The position numbers were made by a program, and so were the translations under genes. Shown in pieces: positions 35,210-43,989 of a DNA stretch of 64,000 nt; position 1 is the first letter of the stretch; each line of letters starts with the position of its first letter. The notes under the pieces are model-generated. The model was not told the DNA's origin, ran no database searches, and saw nothing but the letters and a program-made list of their open reading frames with translations. The DNA comes from Methylobacterium sp. R2-1 (GTDB taxonomy: Bacteria; Pseudomonadota; Alphaproteobacteria; Rhizobiales; Beijerinckiaceae), in NCBI RefSeq assembly GCF_014191355.1, contig NZ_JACHWM010000014.1:155677-219676 (forward strand), in the 5' to 3' direction.

Positions 35210-36067
35210 TCAGTCGGCCTGCGTGCCGTGGTGCGGCTCGAGACCGTGCGGCTTGGGCTGGTCGAGGCCCTTGGGCGAGAGCGTGAAGATCTCGTAGCCG
35301 TCTTCCGTCACCGCCACCGTGTGCTCGAACTGCGCCGAGAGCGAGCGATCGCGGGTTACCGCGGTCCAGCCGTCGGAGAGCACCTTCACCGCCGGGCGGC
35401 CGAGATTGATCATCGGCTCGATGGTGAAGAACTGGCCGGCTTTCAGCGGCACGTCGTAGCTCGGCTCAACGTAATGCAGGATGGTCGGCGCGTCGTGATA
35501 GACGCGGCCCAGTCCGTGGCCGCAGAAATCGCGCACCACCGAGCAGCGTTCGGCTTCCGCGTAGGTCTGGATCGCGCGGCCGATGTCGTTGGTGGATCCG
35601 CCCGGCTTGACTGCGCGGATGCCGCGCATCAGCGCCTCGTAGGTGATCTCGCACAGGCGCTGCGCCTTGCGCGGCACTTCGCCGATATAGGCCATGCGGC
35701 TCGAATCCCCGTGCCAGCCGTCGAGGATGAGGCAGCAATCGAGGTTGACGATGTCGCCCTCGCGCAGGGGCTTGTCGTTCGGGATGCCGTGGCAGACGAC
35801 GTGGTTGATCGAGGTGCAGATCGACTTGCGGTAGCCGCGGTAGAACAGCGAGGCCGGGTAGGCGCCGTGGTCCATGCCGAACTCGAAGGCGAGCTTGTCG
35901 AGATATTCCGTCGTCACGCCGGGCTGGGCGGCCTCGACCAGGAGGTCGAGCGCTTCCGCCGTGAGGCGGCCGGCGCGGCGCATGCCCTCGAATCCTTCCG
36001 GGCCGTGGATCGGCGGCTCCGGGGCGCGGCGCCCGCCTTCGGCGACGGCTTGCTCTTCACGGCTCAT
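35210..36067 (-). CDS. map: Type I methionyl aminopeptidase
   Basis: Removes the initiator Met from nascent proteins. The 285-residue protein has the pita-bread fold and its metal ligands: Asp in NLDCC, Asp in HGDSSRM, His in GHGLGRVYHDAP, Glu in TIEPM and Glu in FEHTVAVT. The substrate-side His is in VCHGIPN. The start at 36067 was chosen because upstream residues are Arg-rich and unlike the family. It is probably the first gene of an operon with radC and the following hypothetical gene. Confidence 0.94.
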   Translation of the reverse strand: MSREEQAVAEGGRRAPEPPIHGPEGFEGMRRAGRLTAEALDLLVEAAQPGVTTEYLDKLAFEFGMDHGAYPASLFYRGYRKSICTSINHVVCHGIPNDKPLREGDIVNLDCCLILDGWHGDSSRMAYIGEVPRKAQRLCEITYEALMRGIRAVKPGGSTNDIGRAIQTYAEAERCSVVRDFCGHGLGRVYHDAPTILHYVEPSYDVPLKAGQFFTIEPMINLGRPAVKVLSDGWTAVTRDRSLSAQFEHTVAVTEDGYEIFTLSPKGLDQPKPHGLEPHHGTQAD

Positions 36068-36430
36068 GGGATTCGGGCGCTTTGGCGGAGATTCGAAGCT
36101 GAAGTCCGTCTTACGCCGCCGCACGGCCGGCGCCAACCCGACCGCACGCCTCACCCAGGACCATCGCTTGGAAGCGATCGCCCTCGGAACAAGCCCGGGA
36201 CGCCTTGATGCGGCAACGGCTTCTGCTACATGGCGTTCCGCCTAAAAAGACAGCGATGCAGGTATGGTGACAACCTGCGGTCTCCCCGGAGACAGTCACG
36301 CTTGAGCGGGTAACGCCGCTCTTGGCCTTGGCCGGACACAGCATGGAGCCTCCTCCATGCGCGTGATCGGTCATGGTTGCCGAAAGCCCAGGTCGATCCG
36401 TGTCCGTTTCTCGGACGAAAGGGCACGACC
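36068..36430. other. Intergenic region between map and the VOC gene
   Basis: 363 bases separating divergent genes. It contains one clear hairpin, GCATGGAG (36341-36348) and CTCCATGC (36353-36360) with a 4-base loop, 70 bases before the VOC gene. No gene is seen and no promoter is confidently called. Confidence 0.4.
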
Positions 36431-36838
36431 ATGAAGCTGAACCACATCAATCTCTACAGCCACGACATCAAGGCCGATCGGGCGATGTTCGAGCATTACT
36501 TTGGCCTGCGCACGCTCGTCGTGCGCGGCGACGTGATGGGGATCATGCAGGACGATGACGGGCTGGTACTGATCGTCAATCATTTCGAGAAGAAGCTCAG
36601 AGGCTTCGACTATCCCGAGCAGCTCGACATCCTGCACATCGGTTTCATCCTTGAGTCGCGTGAGGCCGTCGATGCCCTGCACGCCAGCCTGCATGCGGAC
36701 GGCTGGGAGGCGCAGGCGCCGCACGACACGCACGGCGCTTGGTCCTTCTATTTCCGAGCCAAGGGCGGCTATTTCGTCGAGGTCACGACCCGCACTCCGA
36801 TCCGCCCGGAAGAAGCCTGGAAGGGGGATCGCCGGTAG
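36431..36838 (+). CDS. VOC family (glyoxalase/dioxygenase fold) protein
   Basis: A 135-residue single-domain vicinal-oxygen-chelate protein. It opens MKLNHINLYSHDIKADRAMF with a possible metal His, has LDILHIGFILESREAVDALH in the middle and ends GGYFVEVTTRTPI with the Glu typical of metal-binding VOC proteins. Such proteins include glyoxalases, ring-cleavage dioxygenases and resistance proteins, and this one cannot be placed further. The start is the first ATG matching the fold. Confidence 0.8.
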   Translation: MKLNHINLYSHDIKADRAMFEHYFGLRTLVVRGDVMGIMQDDDGLVLIVNHFEKKLRGFDYPEQLDILHIGFILESREAVDALHASLHADGWEAQAPHDTHGAWSFYFRAKGGYFVEVTTRTPIRPEEAWKGDRR

Positions 36839-36917
36839 GATGTCTCATGGTCGGTGGAGCGATCCGCCGACCATTCACCGAGGGGTTGCCGCAGCAGCCT
36901 GTCGGCGTCCTCCCAAT

Positions 36918-36997
36918 TTAGAGCGCCACGCAAAACTCCCGGCCCCTGACCGTTCTCGCTTTGGCGACGACAGCGCGGCGGGCGTTTCGTGAGAGAT
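36918..36997 (+). repeat. About 80-bp palindromic element (copy C)
   Basis: Left end GAGCGCCACGCAAAACTCCC, right end GGGCGTTTCGTGAGAGA. It is the same orientation as copy A and opposite to copy B. The centre (CCTGACCGTTCTCGCTTTGG) is closest to copy B. It is directly followed by a GCATCGT repeat. Confidence 0.75.
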
Positions 36998-37004
36998 ACC
37001 CAGA

Positions 37005-37049
37005 GCATCGTCCCGAAAGGTGACCACCGGCTTTCGGAAAAGACGATGC
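37005..37049. repeat. GCATCGT inverted repeat (copy 3)
   Basis: GCATCGTCCCGAAAGGTG and the complementary right arm ending GGAAAAGACGATGC make an imperfect 45-base palindrome, seven bases after element C. It is related to the repeats at 12722 and 22081. Non-coding. Confidence 0.6.
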
Positions 37050-37225
37050 AAAAACAAGAAGCGAGAGCATCGGTTTGGCGACGGTCGCGGGCGCGGAGCA
37101 AATGGCGGCTTCGGGCCGCATTCCACCCTCCGCGGTCCATCACACGGTCAGGCTTGCCGGGGGTGGACCCTAGGCTTCAAGCCGCGAACGCGCTAGACCA
37201 CGGCCTCCGTTTTCAGGGACGTGCG

Positions 37226-37492
37226 ATGGCTGACAAGGCGGTTCCCCACTTCCACAACCAGGCCGGCGTGACCGTGATCGCAGTGGGCTCGAAGGAGTTC
37301 ATGTGCATCGGGGCGCTGCCGCCGTTTGATCATCCGCACGTCTTTCTCGACATGGGCAGCGACACCGAGATCATCTGCCAGTACTGCTCGACCCTGTTCC
37401 GCTACGACCCGAAGCTGAAATCGGGCACGGCGGAGCCGGCCGAGTGCGTGTGGCACGACGAGGCGCCCGCAGAGGCACCCAAGGCGGCCTGA
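37226..37492 (+). CDS. Zinc-finger domain protein (NDUFS6-like)
   Basis: An 88-residue protein of the CHCC zinc-finger family related to complex I subunit NDUFS6. The ligands are Cys and His in CIGALPPFDHPHVFLDMG and the pair in IICQYCSTLFRYD. In alphaproteobacteria these short proteins are assumed to help respiratory complex I, which is not shown here. The start at 37226 matches the usual MADK-type beginning. The flavin monooxygenase gene begins 14 bases later, so they are likely co-transcribed. Confidence 0.85.
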   Translation: MADKAVPHFHNQAGVTVIAVGSKEFMCIGALPPFDHPHVFLDMGSDTEIICQYCSTLFRYDPKLKSGTAEPAECVWHDEAPAEAPKAA

Positions 37493-37506
37493 GAGGCTTC
37501 GCCCAC

Positions 37507-38694
37507 GTGGCGGCGCTCTCCATCGTCATCGTCGGTGCGGGCATCGGCGGCCTCACCGCAGCGCTGGCGCTCTCCGCGGCCGGTCATTCCGTCACGCTGA
37601 TCGAGCGCCGCACCGGGTTCTCAGAGGTCGGCGCCGGCCTCCAGCTCTCGCCGAACGCCAGCGCGGTGCTGATCGGCCTCGGCCTCGGCGCGGCCCTGCG
37701 CCGGGCGGGTGACGAGCCGCCGGGCGTCACGGTGCGCGCGCTGGCCTCCGGCCACGTCATCGGCGGCATCCGTCTCGGACCAAGCATGCGCGAGCGCCAC
37801 GGCGCGCCCTACTACGTGCTGCACAGGGCCGATCTGCAAACCATCCTGCTCGACGCCGTGCGCGGGCGCCCCGGCATCCGTCTCTGCGTCGGGCGCGAGG
37901 TGTCGGACATCGAAGAGGCTGCGGACGGAGTCAGCCTGACGATGCGCAGCATCGACGGCGACCGCAGCGAGTGCCTGCGCGCCGATCTCGTCGTCGGCGC
38001 CGACGGGGTGCGCTCGACCCTGCGCCGACACTTCGACACACGCCCGTTGCGGCTCCACCGGCAAGCGGCGTGGCGGGCCGTGATTCCGCGCGAAGCGGCA
38101 CCCGAGGCGCTTCAAGGCAATGAGACCGGGCTCTGGCTCGGGCGCAAGCGGCACGTGGTCCATTACCCGATCAACGGCGGCAAACGGCTCAACGTCGTGG
38201 CGATCGTCCCCGAGCGCGAGGGCGACGAGGATTGGGGCCGGCTCGGCGATCCGGCGGTCCTGCGCGACCATTTTCCCGACGCGGCCGGTCCGCTGACGGA
38301 GCTGCTGAGCCTGCCCGACACCTGGGTGGTGTGGTCGCTGGTGGACCGCCCGGCGGTGCGACCGGTGGCGCGGGGCCGGATCGCGCTTCTGGGCGACGCC
38401 GCCCATCCGGTGCTGCCGTTCCTGGCTCAGGGCGCGGCGCTCGCCATCGAGGACGCGGCGGTGCTGGCGGCGAGCCTGTCGGCCCAGGCGAGCGTGCCCG
38501 AGGCGCTGGCGGCCTACGCCGCAGTGCGCCAGCCCCGCGTGCGCGCGGTGCAGCGGGCCGCCCGCCGCAACGGCCGCGTCTATCACGCCGGCCGCCTGAT
38601 CGGCTTCGCCCGGGACACGGTGATGCGCCGCCTGGGGCCGGAGGGTATGAGTAACCGCTACGCCTGGATCTACGGCTGGCGCCCGCCCGCTTGA
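37507..38694 (+). CDS. FAD-dependent aromatic-hydroxylase-type monooxygenase
   Basis: A 395-residue flavoprotein of the salicylate hydroxylase/PHBH class. It has the FAD dinucleotide motif IVIVGAGIGGLTAALALSAA at residue 5, the DG motif VVGADGVRSTLRR near 165, and the GD motif LLGDAAHPVLPFLAQGAALAIEDA near 300. It probably hydroxylates an aromatic or related compound with NAD(P)H and oxygen; the substrate is unknown. GTG at 37507 after GAGAGG is the start that keeps the family N-terminus. Confidence 0.85.
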   Translation: MAALSIVIVGAGIGGLTAALALSAAGHSVTLIERRTGFSEVGAGLQLSPNASAVLIGLGLGAALRRAGDEPPGVTVRALASGHVIGGIRLGPSMRERHGAPYYVLHRADLQTILLDAVRGRPGIRLCVGREVSDIEEAADGVSLTMRSIDGDRSECLRADLVVGADGVRSTLRRHFDTRPLRLHRQAAWRAVIPREAAPEALQGNETGLWLGRKRHVVHYPINGGKRLNVVAIVPEREGDEDWGRLGDPAVLRDHFPDAAGPLTELLSLPDTWVVWSLVDRPAVRPVARGRIALLGDAAHPVLPFLAQGAALAIEDAAVLAASLSAQASVPEALAAYAAVRQPRVRAVQRAARRNGRVYHAGRLIGFARDTVMRRLGPEGMSNRYAWIYGWRPPA

Positions 38695-38728
38695 TCTGGC
38701 TCCGCCGGACGGCTACCGCTGCCCGGAT

Positions 38729-38815
38729 GCGGACGTGGCGAAACCGGTAGACGCACGAGACTTAAAATCTTGCGGCCGCAAGGCTGTGCGGGTTCGAGTC
38801 CCGCCGTCCGCACCA
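38729..38815 (+). tRNA. tRNA-Leu (anticodon TAA)
   Basis: An 87-nt type II tRNA with encoded CCA. The acceptor stem GCGGACG pairs with CGTCCGC. The anticodon stem CGAGA/TCTTG holds the loop CTTAAAA with anticodon TAA at 38763-38765. The long variable arm typical of tRNA-Leu precedes a GGTTCGAGTCCC T arm. It reads UUA and UUG codons. Confidence 0.96.
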
Positions 38816-38902
38816 GGGGATTGAGACAGCCTCCTCGAAGCGTCATGCGCTTGGCGCCGGCCGCCCGGCCCGATCCCCGTCCCTGCAAACAGACCCTGCC
38901 CT

Positions 38903-39382
38903 TCAGCGCGTCATGCCCGGCTCAGCCGCCGCGAGCTGGACCCGAGGCTGGGCCAGAGCGAACTTCGCGCTCGACTGCCCGGAGTGACTGAGGAGCTGAA
39001 GAATGGCTGTGCGGCCAACCAGTTCGGGCTTGGCGGCAGGCTGGCTCTGCGGCGCCGTGAAATTGTCGGCGAGCATGCCCGGCCGGGAGAAGCCGCCCTT
39101 GGTCAGCACCCGCCACGTCACCTTCTGCGCGGTCTCCAGCTCTGCCGTGGTGGCCGCCGGGGAGAAGACCGCCACGTAGCTCTGACGGAAGCCGCCGCGC
39201 TCCGCCGCGAAGGTGCAATCCGCGACAGGCGTGCGCCCGAACACGAGGCTGGCCTCGGGCTTGGTCACGCAGGTGAGGATGCCGGCGGTCTGCTGGGCGG
39301 GCGACTCGGACCCGAGGCCGTGAGCATAGGCAGCCCCCGCAGCGAGGATGCCGACGGTGAAGGCGAGAGTGAGTGACCGCAT
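38903..39382 (-). CDS. DUF992-like secreted protein
   Basis: A 159-residue periplasmic protein with a signal peptide (LTLAFTVGILAAGAAYAHG). The mature part shows the DUF992 pattern: AGILTCVTKPEASLVFG, then a second Cys in VADCTFAAERGGFRQSYVAVF, then KVTWRVLT. The two Cys probably form a disulfide. The start at 39382 was chosen for its signal peptide. The family is common in rhizobiales and has no known function. Confidence 0.75.
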   Translation of the reverse strand: MRSLTLAFTVGILAAGAAYAHGLGSESPAQQTAGILTCVTKPEASLVFGRTPVADCTFAAERGGFRQSYVAVFSPAATTAELETAQKVTWRVLTKGGFSRPGMLADNFTAPQSQPAAKPELVGRTAILQLLSHSGQSSAKFALAQPRVQLAAAEPGMTR

Positions 39383-39586
39383 GGGAGCCCCCTTGGCTGT
39401 TGGTGTTGGTTGGTCGCTTCGCATTGAAACGTTGCGTTAACCGTGAGGGGGCGTCGTTGCGGGCGTATTCCGTCGATTGTTGCGTGGGCATAAGGCAGTG
39501 CTGGAGGTGACGCGGAAACGCGCTCTCCACAGGGCTTGCGGGACCCACGCTCGACGCAGCCGGCCAAGCCATGCGAGCCTCGCCCG

Positions 39587-40027
39587 GTGTCGATCACCAA
39601 GCCTCAACTCTGCGCGCAGCTCACCGACGCGCCCGACGTTCCGGAGCGTGAACGCGTCGCGGCGTTCCTCCGCGATCCGGCCACGAAACTCATCGAGAAC
39701 CCGTTCTCGGCGACCCGCGCCGCCGCGGCGCGCAACACCTGGGCGGGCAGGAGCTTCGACTTCCGTGTCATGGGTATCGAGACCGCCGGCCTGTCCGACA
39801 TGGTGAGCGCGCTGGCCGCGCTTCCGGTCGCGGAACCGCTCATCGAGGAAGTCGCCCGGTCCGGCCCGCACACCGCGTCCATCGTCCTTAGCGCGGACCG
39901 CACCCGCGTGATCGGCGTGGCCCTCTACGGCAAGCCGGGCATCCCGCTCCCGCGCTTCGTCGCACGCCGGCCCCGTCGCCGCTCGGTGGCCTCGGCCCAG
40001 CTCGACTTGTTCGCCGATCTTCGCTGA
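39587..40027 (+). CDS. Hypothetical protein
   Basis: A 146-residue protein (GTG start; an in-frame ATG at 39536 would add 17 residues). I do not recognise a family. The middle part (KLIENPFSATRAAAARNTWA, DFRVMGIETAGLSDMVSALAALP) looks folded. The C-terminus is Arg-rich (PRFVARRPRRRSVAS) and ends AQLDLFADLR, a phenylalanine-containing tail reminiscent of clamp-binding QLxLF peptides. Codon pattern supports a real gene. Confidence 0.55.
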   Translation: MSITKPQLCAQLTDAPDVPERERVAAFLRDPATKLIENPFSATRAAAARNTWAGRSFDFRVMGIETAGLSDMVSALAALPVAEPLIEEVARSGPHTASIVLSADRTRVIGVALYGKPGIPLPRFVARRPRRRSVASAQLDLFADLR

Positions 40028-40045
40028 GTCGCTTACGCGCTCCCC

Positions 40046-41158
40046 TTACCCGCCTCCGGCCGGGGCGGAGCGTCTCGCATCGATCGCGCGTATCCCAGAG
40101 GGTGGGCCGGAGACCGGTCCCACCTTTCGGCTCAACCGCACAGCAAGCGCCCCGCGTCCCGACTCGATCGAACGCCCATGCCGGACGCGGTGGCACGTCA
40201 CCAGAAAAACCCCCATCAGCGTCCCGGCCAGCACGTCCGGCAGGTAATGCCCGCCCGCGCCGAGCGTGGCGACGATGATCGCACCGTTGAGAAGGAGGGC
40301 GAGCGGTCCGATCACCGGGACCGGGGCGAGCGCCCATGCGGTGAGGACCGCGAGGCAGGCGTGGAAGGAGGGGAAGGTGACGAGGCCGCGAATCTCCGAG
40401 AGCGCGATCGTCGGCAGCGTGCCGTCACGTAGGGCGTGCAGCGCCTCGAGATGCCAGAGGGCGCCGACCGTTTCGAGATGTCCCTGCGGATAGGCCTGCG
40501 GCGCGTAGAAGGCGTAGGGGCCGACCGCCGGAAACAGGGCCGAGACCGCGATGGAGGCGAGCAGCGCCAGCGTGAACAGGCGGGCATAGGCCCAGAGGCG
40601 AGCGACCCGCGACACCGCGCTCAGGGCGATGACGACGAGGCCGACCTGAGGACCGCTCGAATGGTAGGCGAGCGCCAGCCACCGCGACAGACCGGGATGG
40701 TCGGCGAGGAGACCGACCCAGCCGCGCCAGTCGAATCCCAAAATCGACTCGACATGCGCGAGAACAGGATCGGCGAGGGGCAACGCCAGCGTCGCGCTGA
40801 GGTAGTGCAGGAGGGCCGCCGCGGTGGTGAAGGCGGCAAGATAGGCGCTCGACAGGGCCATGGCCCGCAGCTTCGGCTCCGGCTTGACGGCGCTGAACAG
40901 CAGGGCGAGCCCGAGCAGGACGGCTACCGCGGCGGACACGGCGAGGAGACCGGGCCAAGCGACGCCGATTCCGGTGACGGCGAGCCAGAGGGCATCGAGC
41001 CCGACCAGAACGCCGACGAGTGCCCAATATCCGGAGCCGGGTGCGGCGAGTCCCGCGCTCGGCCGCCGCGAGCCCGTGCCGGCCGGTGGGCCGAAGGGTC
41101 GGGTGGTCAGCGGGCCAGCCACCGCTGGGCCGGCCCCGCGTTCCTCGTCGAGCAGCAT
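40046..41158 (-). CDS. PAP2-like membrane phosphatase/transferase
   Basis: A 370-residue polytopic membrane protein. The second half has the PAP2_3 motifs: PSFHAC near residue 265 and GAGGHYLPDVLAG near 305, supplying the two active-site histidines. This subfamily includes inositol-phosphorylceramide synthase-like enzymes. The usual first motif (KxxxxxxRP) is not visible, as in that subfamily. It probably hydrolyses or transfers a phosphate on a membrane lipid. The N-terminal 40 residues are Pro/Gly rich and cytoplasmic. Confidence 0.75.
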   Translation of the reverse strand: MLLDEERGAGPAVAGPLTTRPFGPPAGTGSRRPSAGLAAPGSGYWALVGVLVGLDALWLAVTGIGVAWPGLLAVSAAVAVLLGLALLFSAVKPEPKLRAMALSSAYLAAFTTAAALLHYLSATLALPLADPVLAHVESILGFDWRGWVGLLADHPGLSRWLALAYHSSGPQVGLVVIALSAVSRVARLWAYARLFTLALLASIAVSALFPAVGPYAFYAPQAYPQGHLETVGALWHLEALHALRDGTLPTIALSEIRGLVTFPSFHACLAVLTAWALAPVPVIGPLALLLNGAIIVATLGAGGHYLPDVLAGTLMGVFLVTCHRVRHGRSIESGRGALAVRLSRKVGPVSGPPSGIRAIDARRSAPAGGG

Positions 41159-41249
41159 CCGTTCGTCACTCCTTCCGGCGCGCGCCCCTTGGGCCGCCCC
41201 GGACGGGAAGACGCGGCAACGCCCGCTTTGGTTCGGAACGCGGGCCTTT

Positions 41250-42503
41250 TCAGGCGGAAGGGAGAGCGGTGTGGGCGCGCGCCTTGCTCGCTACCGGCCG
41301 GTTCGCGTTCGCGGCGGGCATGAAGCTCTCCACACGGTTCCGGCCCTCGTTCTTGGCCGCGTAGAGCGCGAAATCGGCGGCCCTCAACAGATCGGAGGCC
41401 TGGATGCCGAAATCCCGCGTGCGTCCCCGCGCGGCGGTGACGCCGACGCTCACGGTCAGCGGCGTTTCCGCGGACAGCCCCGGATGGCGGATGGCGAGAT
41501 CGGCGATGGCCGCTCGGATCGCTTCACCCGCGATCCGCGCCGCGGACGGTTCGGCGCCCGGCAGCAGAACCGCGAACTCCTCGCCGCCGTAGCGCGCCGC
41601 GAGACCGCCATGGGCCTCGACGGAGGCTTGGAGCGCCGCCGCTACCGCCACCAGACAGTGATCGCCCTCGGCATGCCCGGCCGTGTCGTTCAAGAGCTTG
41701 AAGTGATCGATATCGATGAGGATCACGCCCAGCCACGCATCCTGCTCGGCGGCGAGACCCCAGGCAGCCTCCAGCCGTTCGGTGAAATGGCGGCGGTTCG
41801 ACAGGGTCGTCAGCGAATCGGTCTCCGAGAGCACGGTGAGCCGCGCGTTGGCGCGGGCGAGCGCCTCGGCCTGAAGCTTGACCCGCAGGCCGATCAGAAA
41901 GGTTTTCCGAGCCTCCCATTCCCGCGAGTAGCAGAGCTTCAGCGGCACCAGGATCAGCCCGGAGACCAGCAGGGGCAGGCCACTGCGCTCCGCAGTGCAC
42001 AGCCCGAGGCCCAGAACGAGGCCGACATAGAGGGCGAAGGAGCAGCCGCAGAACCACAGGCTGTGCCGGAACGGCAGCGGTGCGATCAGCCCCACCACCA
42101 GCGGAACGATCGTGGCGATGATGATGTAGACGTCGGTGTGCGGGGCTGGCGCGAGGCGCGCGCTGTTGAGGACGACGACGATGTCGACGAGCGCCGTTGC
42201 GAGGACGGCGCCGGAGATCCGCACCATCGTCGGCCGCCCCCGCAGGGAGGCGATCGCCGCCAGCGCAACCGGGCAGAACACACCGAGCGTCATCGCCAGC
42301 GGCACGACGAAGCCCTCCGGACCGAAGACTTCGCGGTCCATCACGAGGGAGAGGATGTTGAACAGGGTGAAGACGGCGAGCCAGGACTGCACGTAGAAGC
42401 CGTCCTGACGAGCCGTCTCGATACGGTACTGCGCTTCGAGCACATCCGGCAGCGTGAGCCGGTACCAGGGGCGGCTCAGGCCGGCTTCGATCGGCTGTAG
42501 CAT
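41250..42503 (-). CDS. Membrane-bound diguanylate cyclase
   Basis: A 417-residue protein that should make cyclic di-GMP. Residues 40-210 contain about five or six membrane helices, as in MHYT/MASE-like sensors, though no named sensor domain is recognised. The GGDEF domain occupies about 235-400 with LTTLSNRRHFTERLE, DIDHFKLLNDTAGHAEGD and the active RYGGEEF. The RxxD inhibitory site that normally precedes the motif is replaced by AHGG, so product feedback inhibition is probably lost. No EAL domain. Confidence 0.9.
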   Translation of the reverse strand: MLQPIEAGLSRPWYRLTLPDVLEAQYRIETARQDGFYVQSWLAVFTLFNILSLVMDREVFGPEGFVVPLAMTLGVFCPVALAAIASLRGRPTMVRISGAVLATALVDIVVVLNSARLAPAPHTDVYIIIATIVPLVVGLIAPLPFRHSLWFCGCSFALYVGLVLGLGLCTAERSGLPLLVSGLILVPLKLCYSREWEARKTFLIGLRVKLQAEALARANARLTVLSETDSLTTLSNRRHFTERLEAAWGLAAEQDAWLGVILIDIDHFKLLNDTAGHAEGDHCLVAVAAALQASVEAHGGLAARYGGEEFAVLLPGAEPSAARIAGEAIRAAIADLAIRHPGLSAETPLTVSVGVTAARGRTRDFGIQASDLLRAADFALYAAKNEGRNRVESFMPAANANRPVASKARAHTALPSA

Positions 42504-42613
42504 CGATGCGCCAAGTCAAGCCTCTGCTGTTCAAGCGTTACCGTATGAGGCCGAGTCCGCTCAATGCCGAATGTCAATCGGGATGCGCGGAAGTGTGTGT
42601 CATCCACGCCTTG

Positions 42614-43093
42614 TCACTGGTTCGGTGGCGCTGAAACCGGATCGCCGGCTAGGCCGTACCCGCGCTTGGCCGCAGCGCGGTTGACGATGCCGAAGCGCAG
42701 GACCGTCTCCTCCAGGTAGTCGATCGCCCTGACGAGACCGCGGCGCGCCCGATCCCACTCGTCCGCCTCGGCATCTTCGGGCGTCTCGGCCAGCGTCACG
42801 GATGCGATCAGCACACGGTCGCGCTCGTCCTCGATCCGCCGGTCGCGCTCGACATGGCCGCGCACGTCGGCATCGAAGGCGGCGATCACCGCCCAGGGCA
42901 AGTCGTCCTTCCGACCGCCCGCCGGGAAGGCGGCCGCGAGACGCCGGGCCTCCGCCGCCGCTGCGCGCATCAGATCTGCCAAGTTCTCCGCCACCCTGCC
43001 TGTCTCCTCGCCCCAGGCGGGCACGCGCCCGGCCTCGATTCCTGCCAACGCCGCCAGCGCCACTCCCGTTCGGAGAGGCCGCGTTGTCGACAT
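42614..43093 (-). CDS. Hypothetical helical protein
   Basis: A 159-residue soluble protein, rich in Ala, Arg, Asp and Glu and mostly helical (LADLMRAAAAEARRLAAAF, RRGLVRAIDYLEETVLRFG). I do not recognise a family. The start at 43093 (MSTTRPL) was chosen over an upstream ATG at 43174 by codon pattern. It stands alone between the diguanylate cyclase and a gene-poor stretch. Confidence 0.5.
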   Translation of the reverse strand: MSTTRPLRTGVALAALAGIEAGRVPAWGEETGRVAENLADLMRAAAAEARRLAAAFPAGGRKDDLPWAVIAAFDADVRGHVERDRRIEDERDRVLIASVTLAETPEDAEADEWDRARRGLVRAIDYLEETVLRFGIVNRAAAKRGYGLAGDPVSAPPNQ

Positions 43094-43989
43094 CGCGGCG
43101 CCCCCCTCGTCCCGCCACGCTTGACCTGCCTCGCCTGGCGCGGACAGATCGGCGGTGAGGCTGAGACGATCCACCTGCCTCGATCCGTCCAGTTCCGACG
43201 AGGCACGCAGAGGTTCAACGCGCAGATCAGGGCATCGGCGATTTCAGCGCCATGATCCTGCACGAAACCCCACCAAGACGCCCTTGATTGCGCCTTATTG
43301 CCTTCACACTCAGCGCCGATCTGCACTTTCCCCGCCCCAGGGGAGCGAAGACCAGTATCGGCAGCGGTGATGTTTGATTTCGAGAACCTGCCCTCATGGG
43401 CCCGTCGTCGCCTGGACCGGCACATCGCGCGCGGTGGCACGGGGCTGGTCGTGCGCTGGATCTCCGTGCCGGTCGGGCGTGTGAGCAAGAGCGCGGACGC
43501 GGATCAGGTCTCGCAAGCCTCTGGACCGGAAGGCGGCGCGTCGGAGACCCCCCCTCAACGCTCGCGCTCACCGAACGGTTTGGGGGCATTGCCGTCCGGT
43601 GGGCGCGGGCGACCGGCGGACGCATCGGCCGGCGACGCGGAGGATAGGGTTGACGCGCCGCTCCGACAGAGGCGGCCGATACAATCGTTGTCCGAACGCG
43701 CCGGAACCGCGGCTCTTGGTTGAGGGGCCGTAACCGAGCTGTCAGCCGGCGAGGCCGGCCTGCGACGAGCGATGCGGCACCGGCATGACGCCACGACATG
43801 CCGCCGGCCACGAAATGGGCATAAGCCCTGCTTTAGGTTTTCCGACATAGGCTCGCTCCCCGGCAGAAGCTCGGCGCCGGGGAGATTGAGCGCTTGGTCG
43901 GACACGTGGAGGACAGACACGTGACAGACTTCGGCAGAGCAACCGGCCGGCACCTCCGCAGGGAAGCGTCGGAAACCCATGGTGTTTCG
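43094..43989. other. Gene-poor stretch before the nuclease-like gene
   Basis: About 900 bases. One open frame (43370-43723, listed separately) may be a gene; otherwise none is convincing. No promoter, repeat or RNA gene is recognised in the remainder. Confidence 0.35.
43370..43723 (+). CDS. Possible hypothetical protein
   Basis: A 117-codon frame starting MFDFENLPSWARRRLDRHIA. Codons in the first 40 have the strong G/C third position of real genes here. The second half is low-complexity (Ser/Pro/Gly/Arg) with weaker codon bias. There is no clear ribosome site. It could be a short real protein with a disordered tail or a chance frame. Confidence 0.35.
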   Translation: MFDFENLPSWARRRLDRHIARGGTGLVVRWISVPVGRVSKSADADQVSQASGPEGGASETPPQRSRSPNGLGALPSGGRGRPADASAGDAEDRVDAPLRQRRPIQSLSERAGTAALG

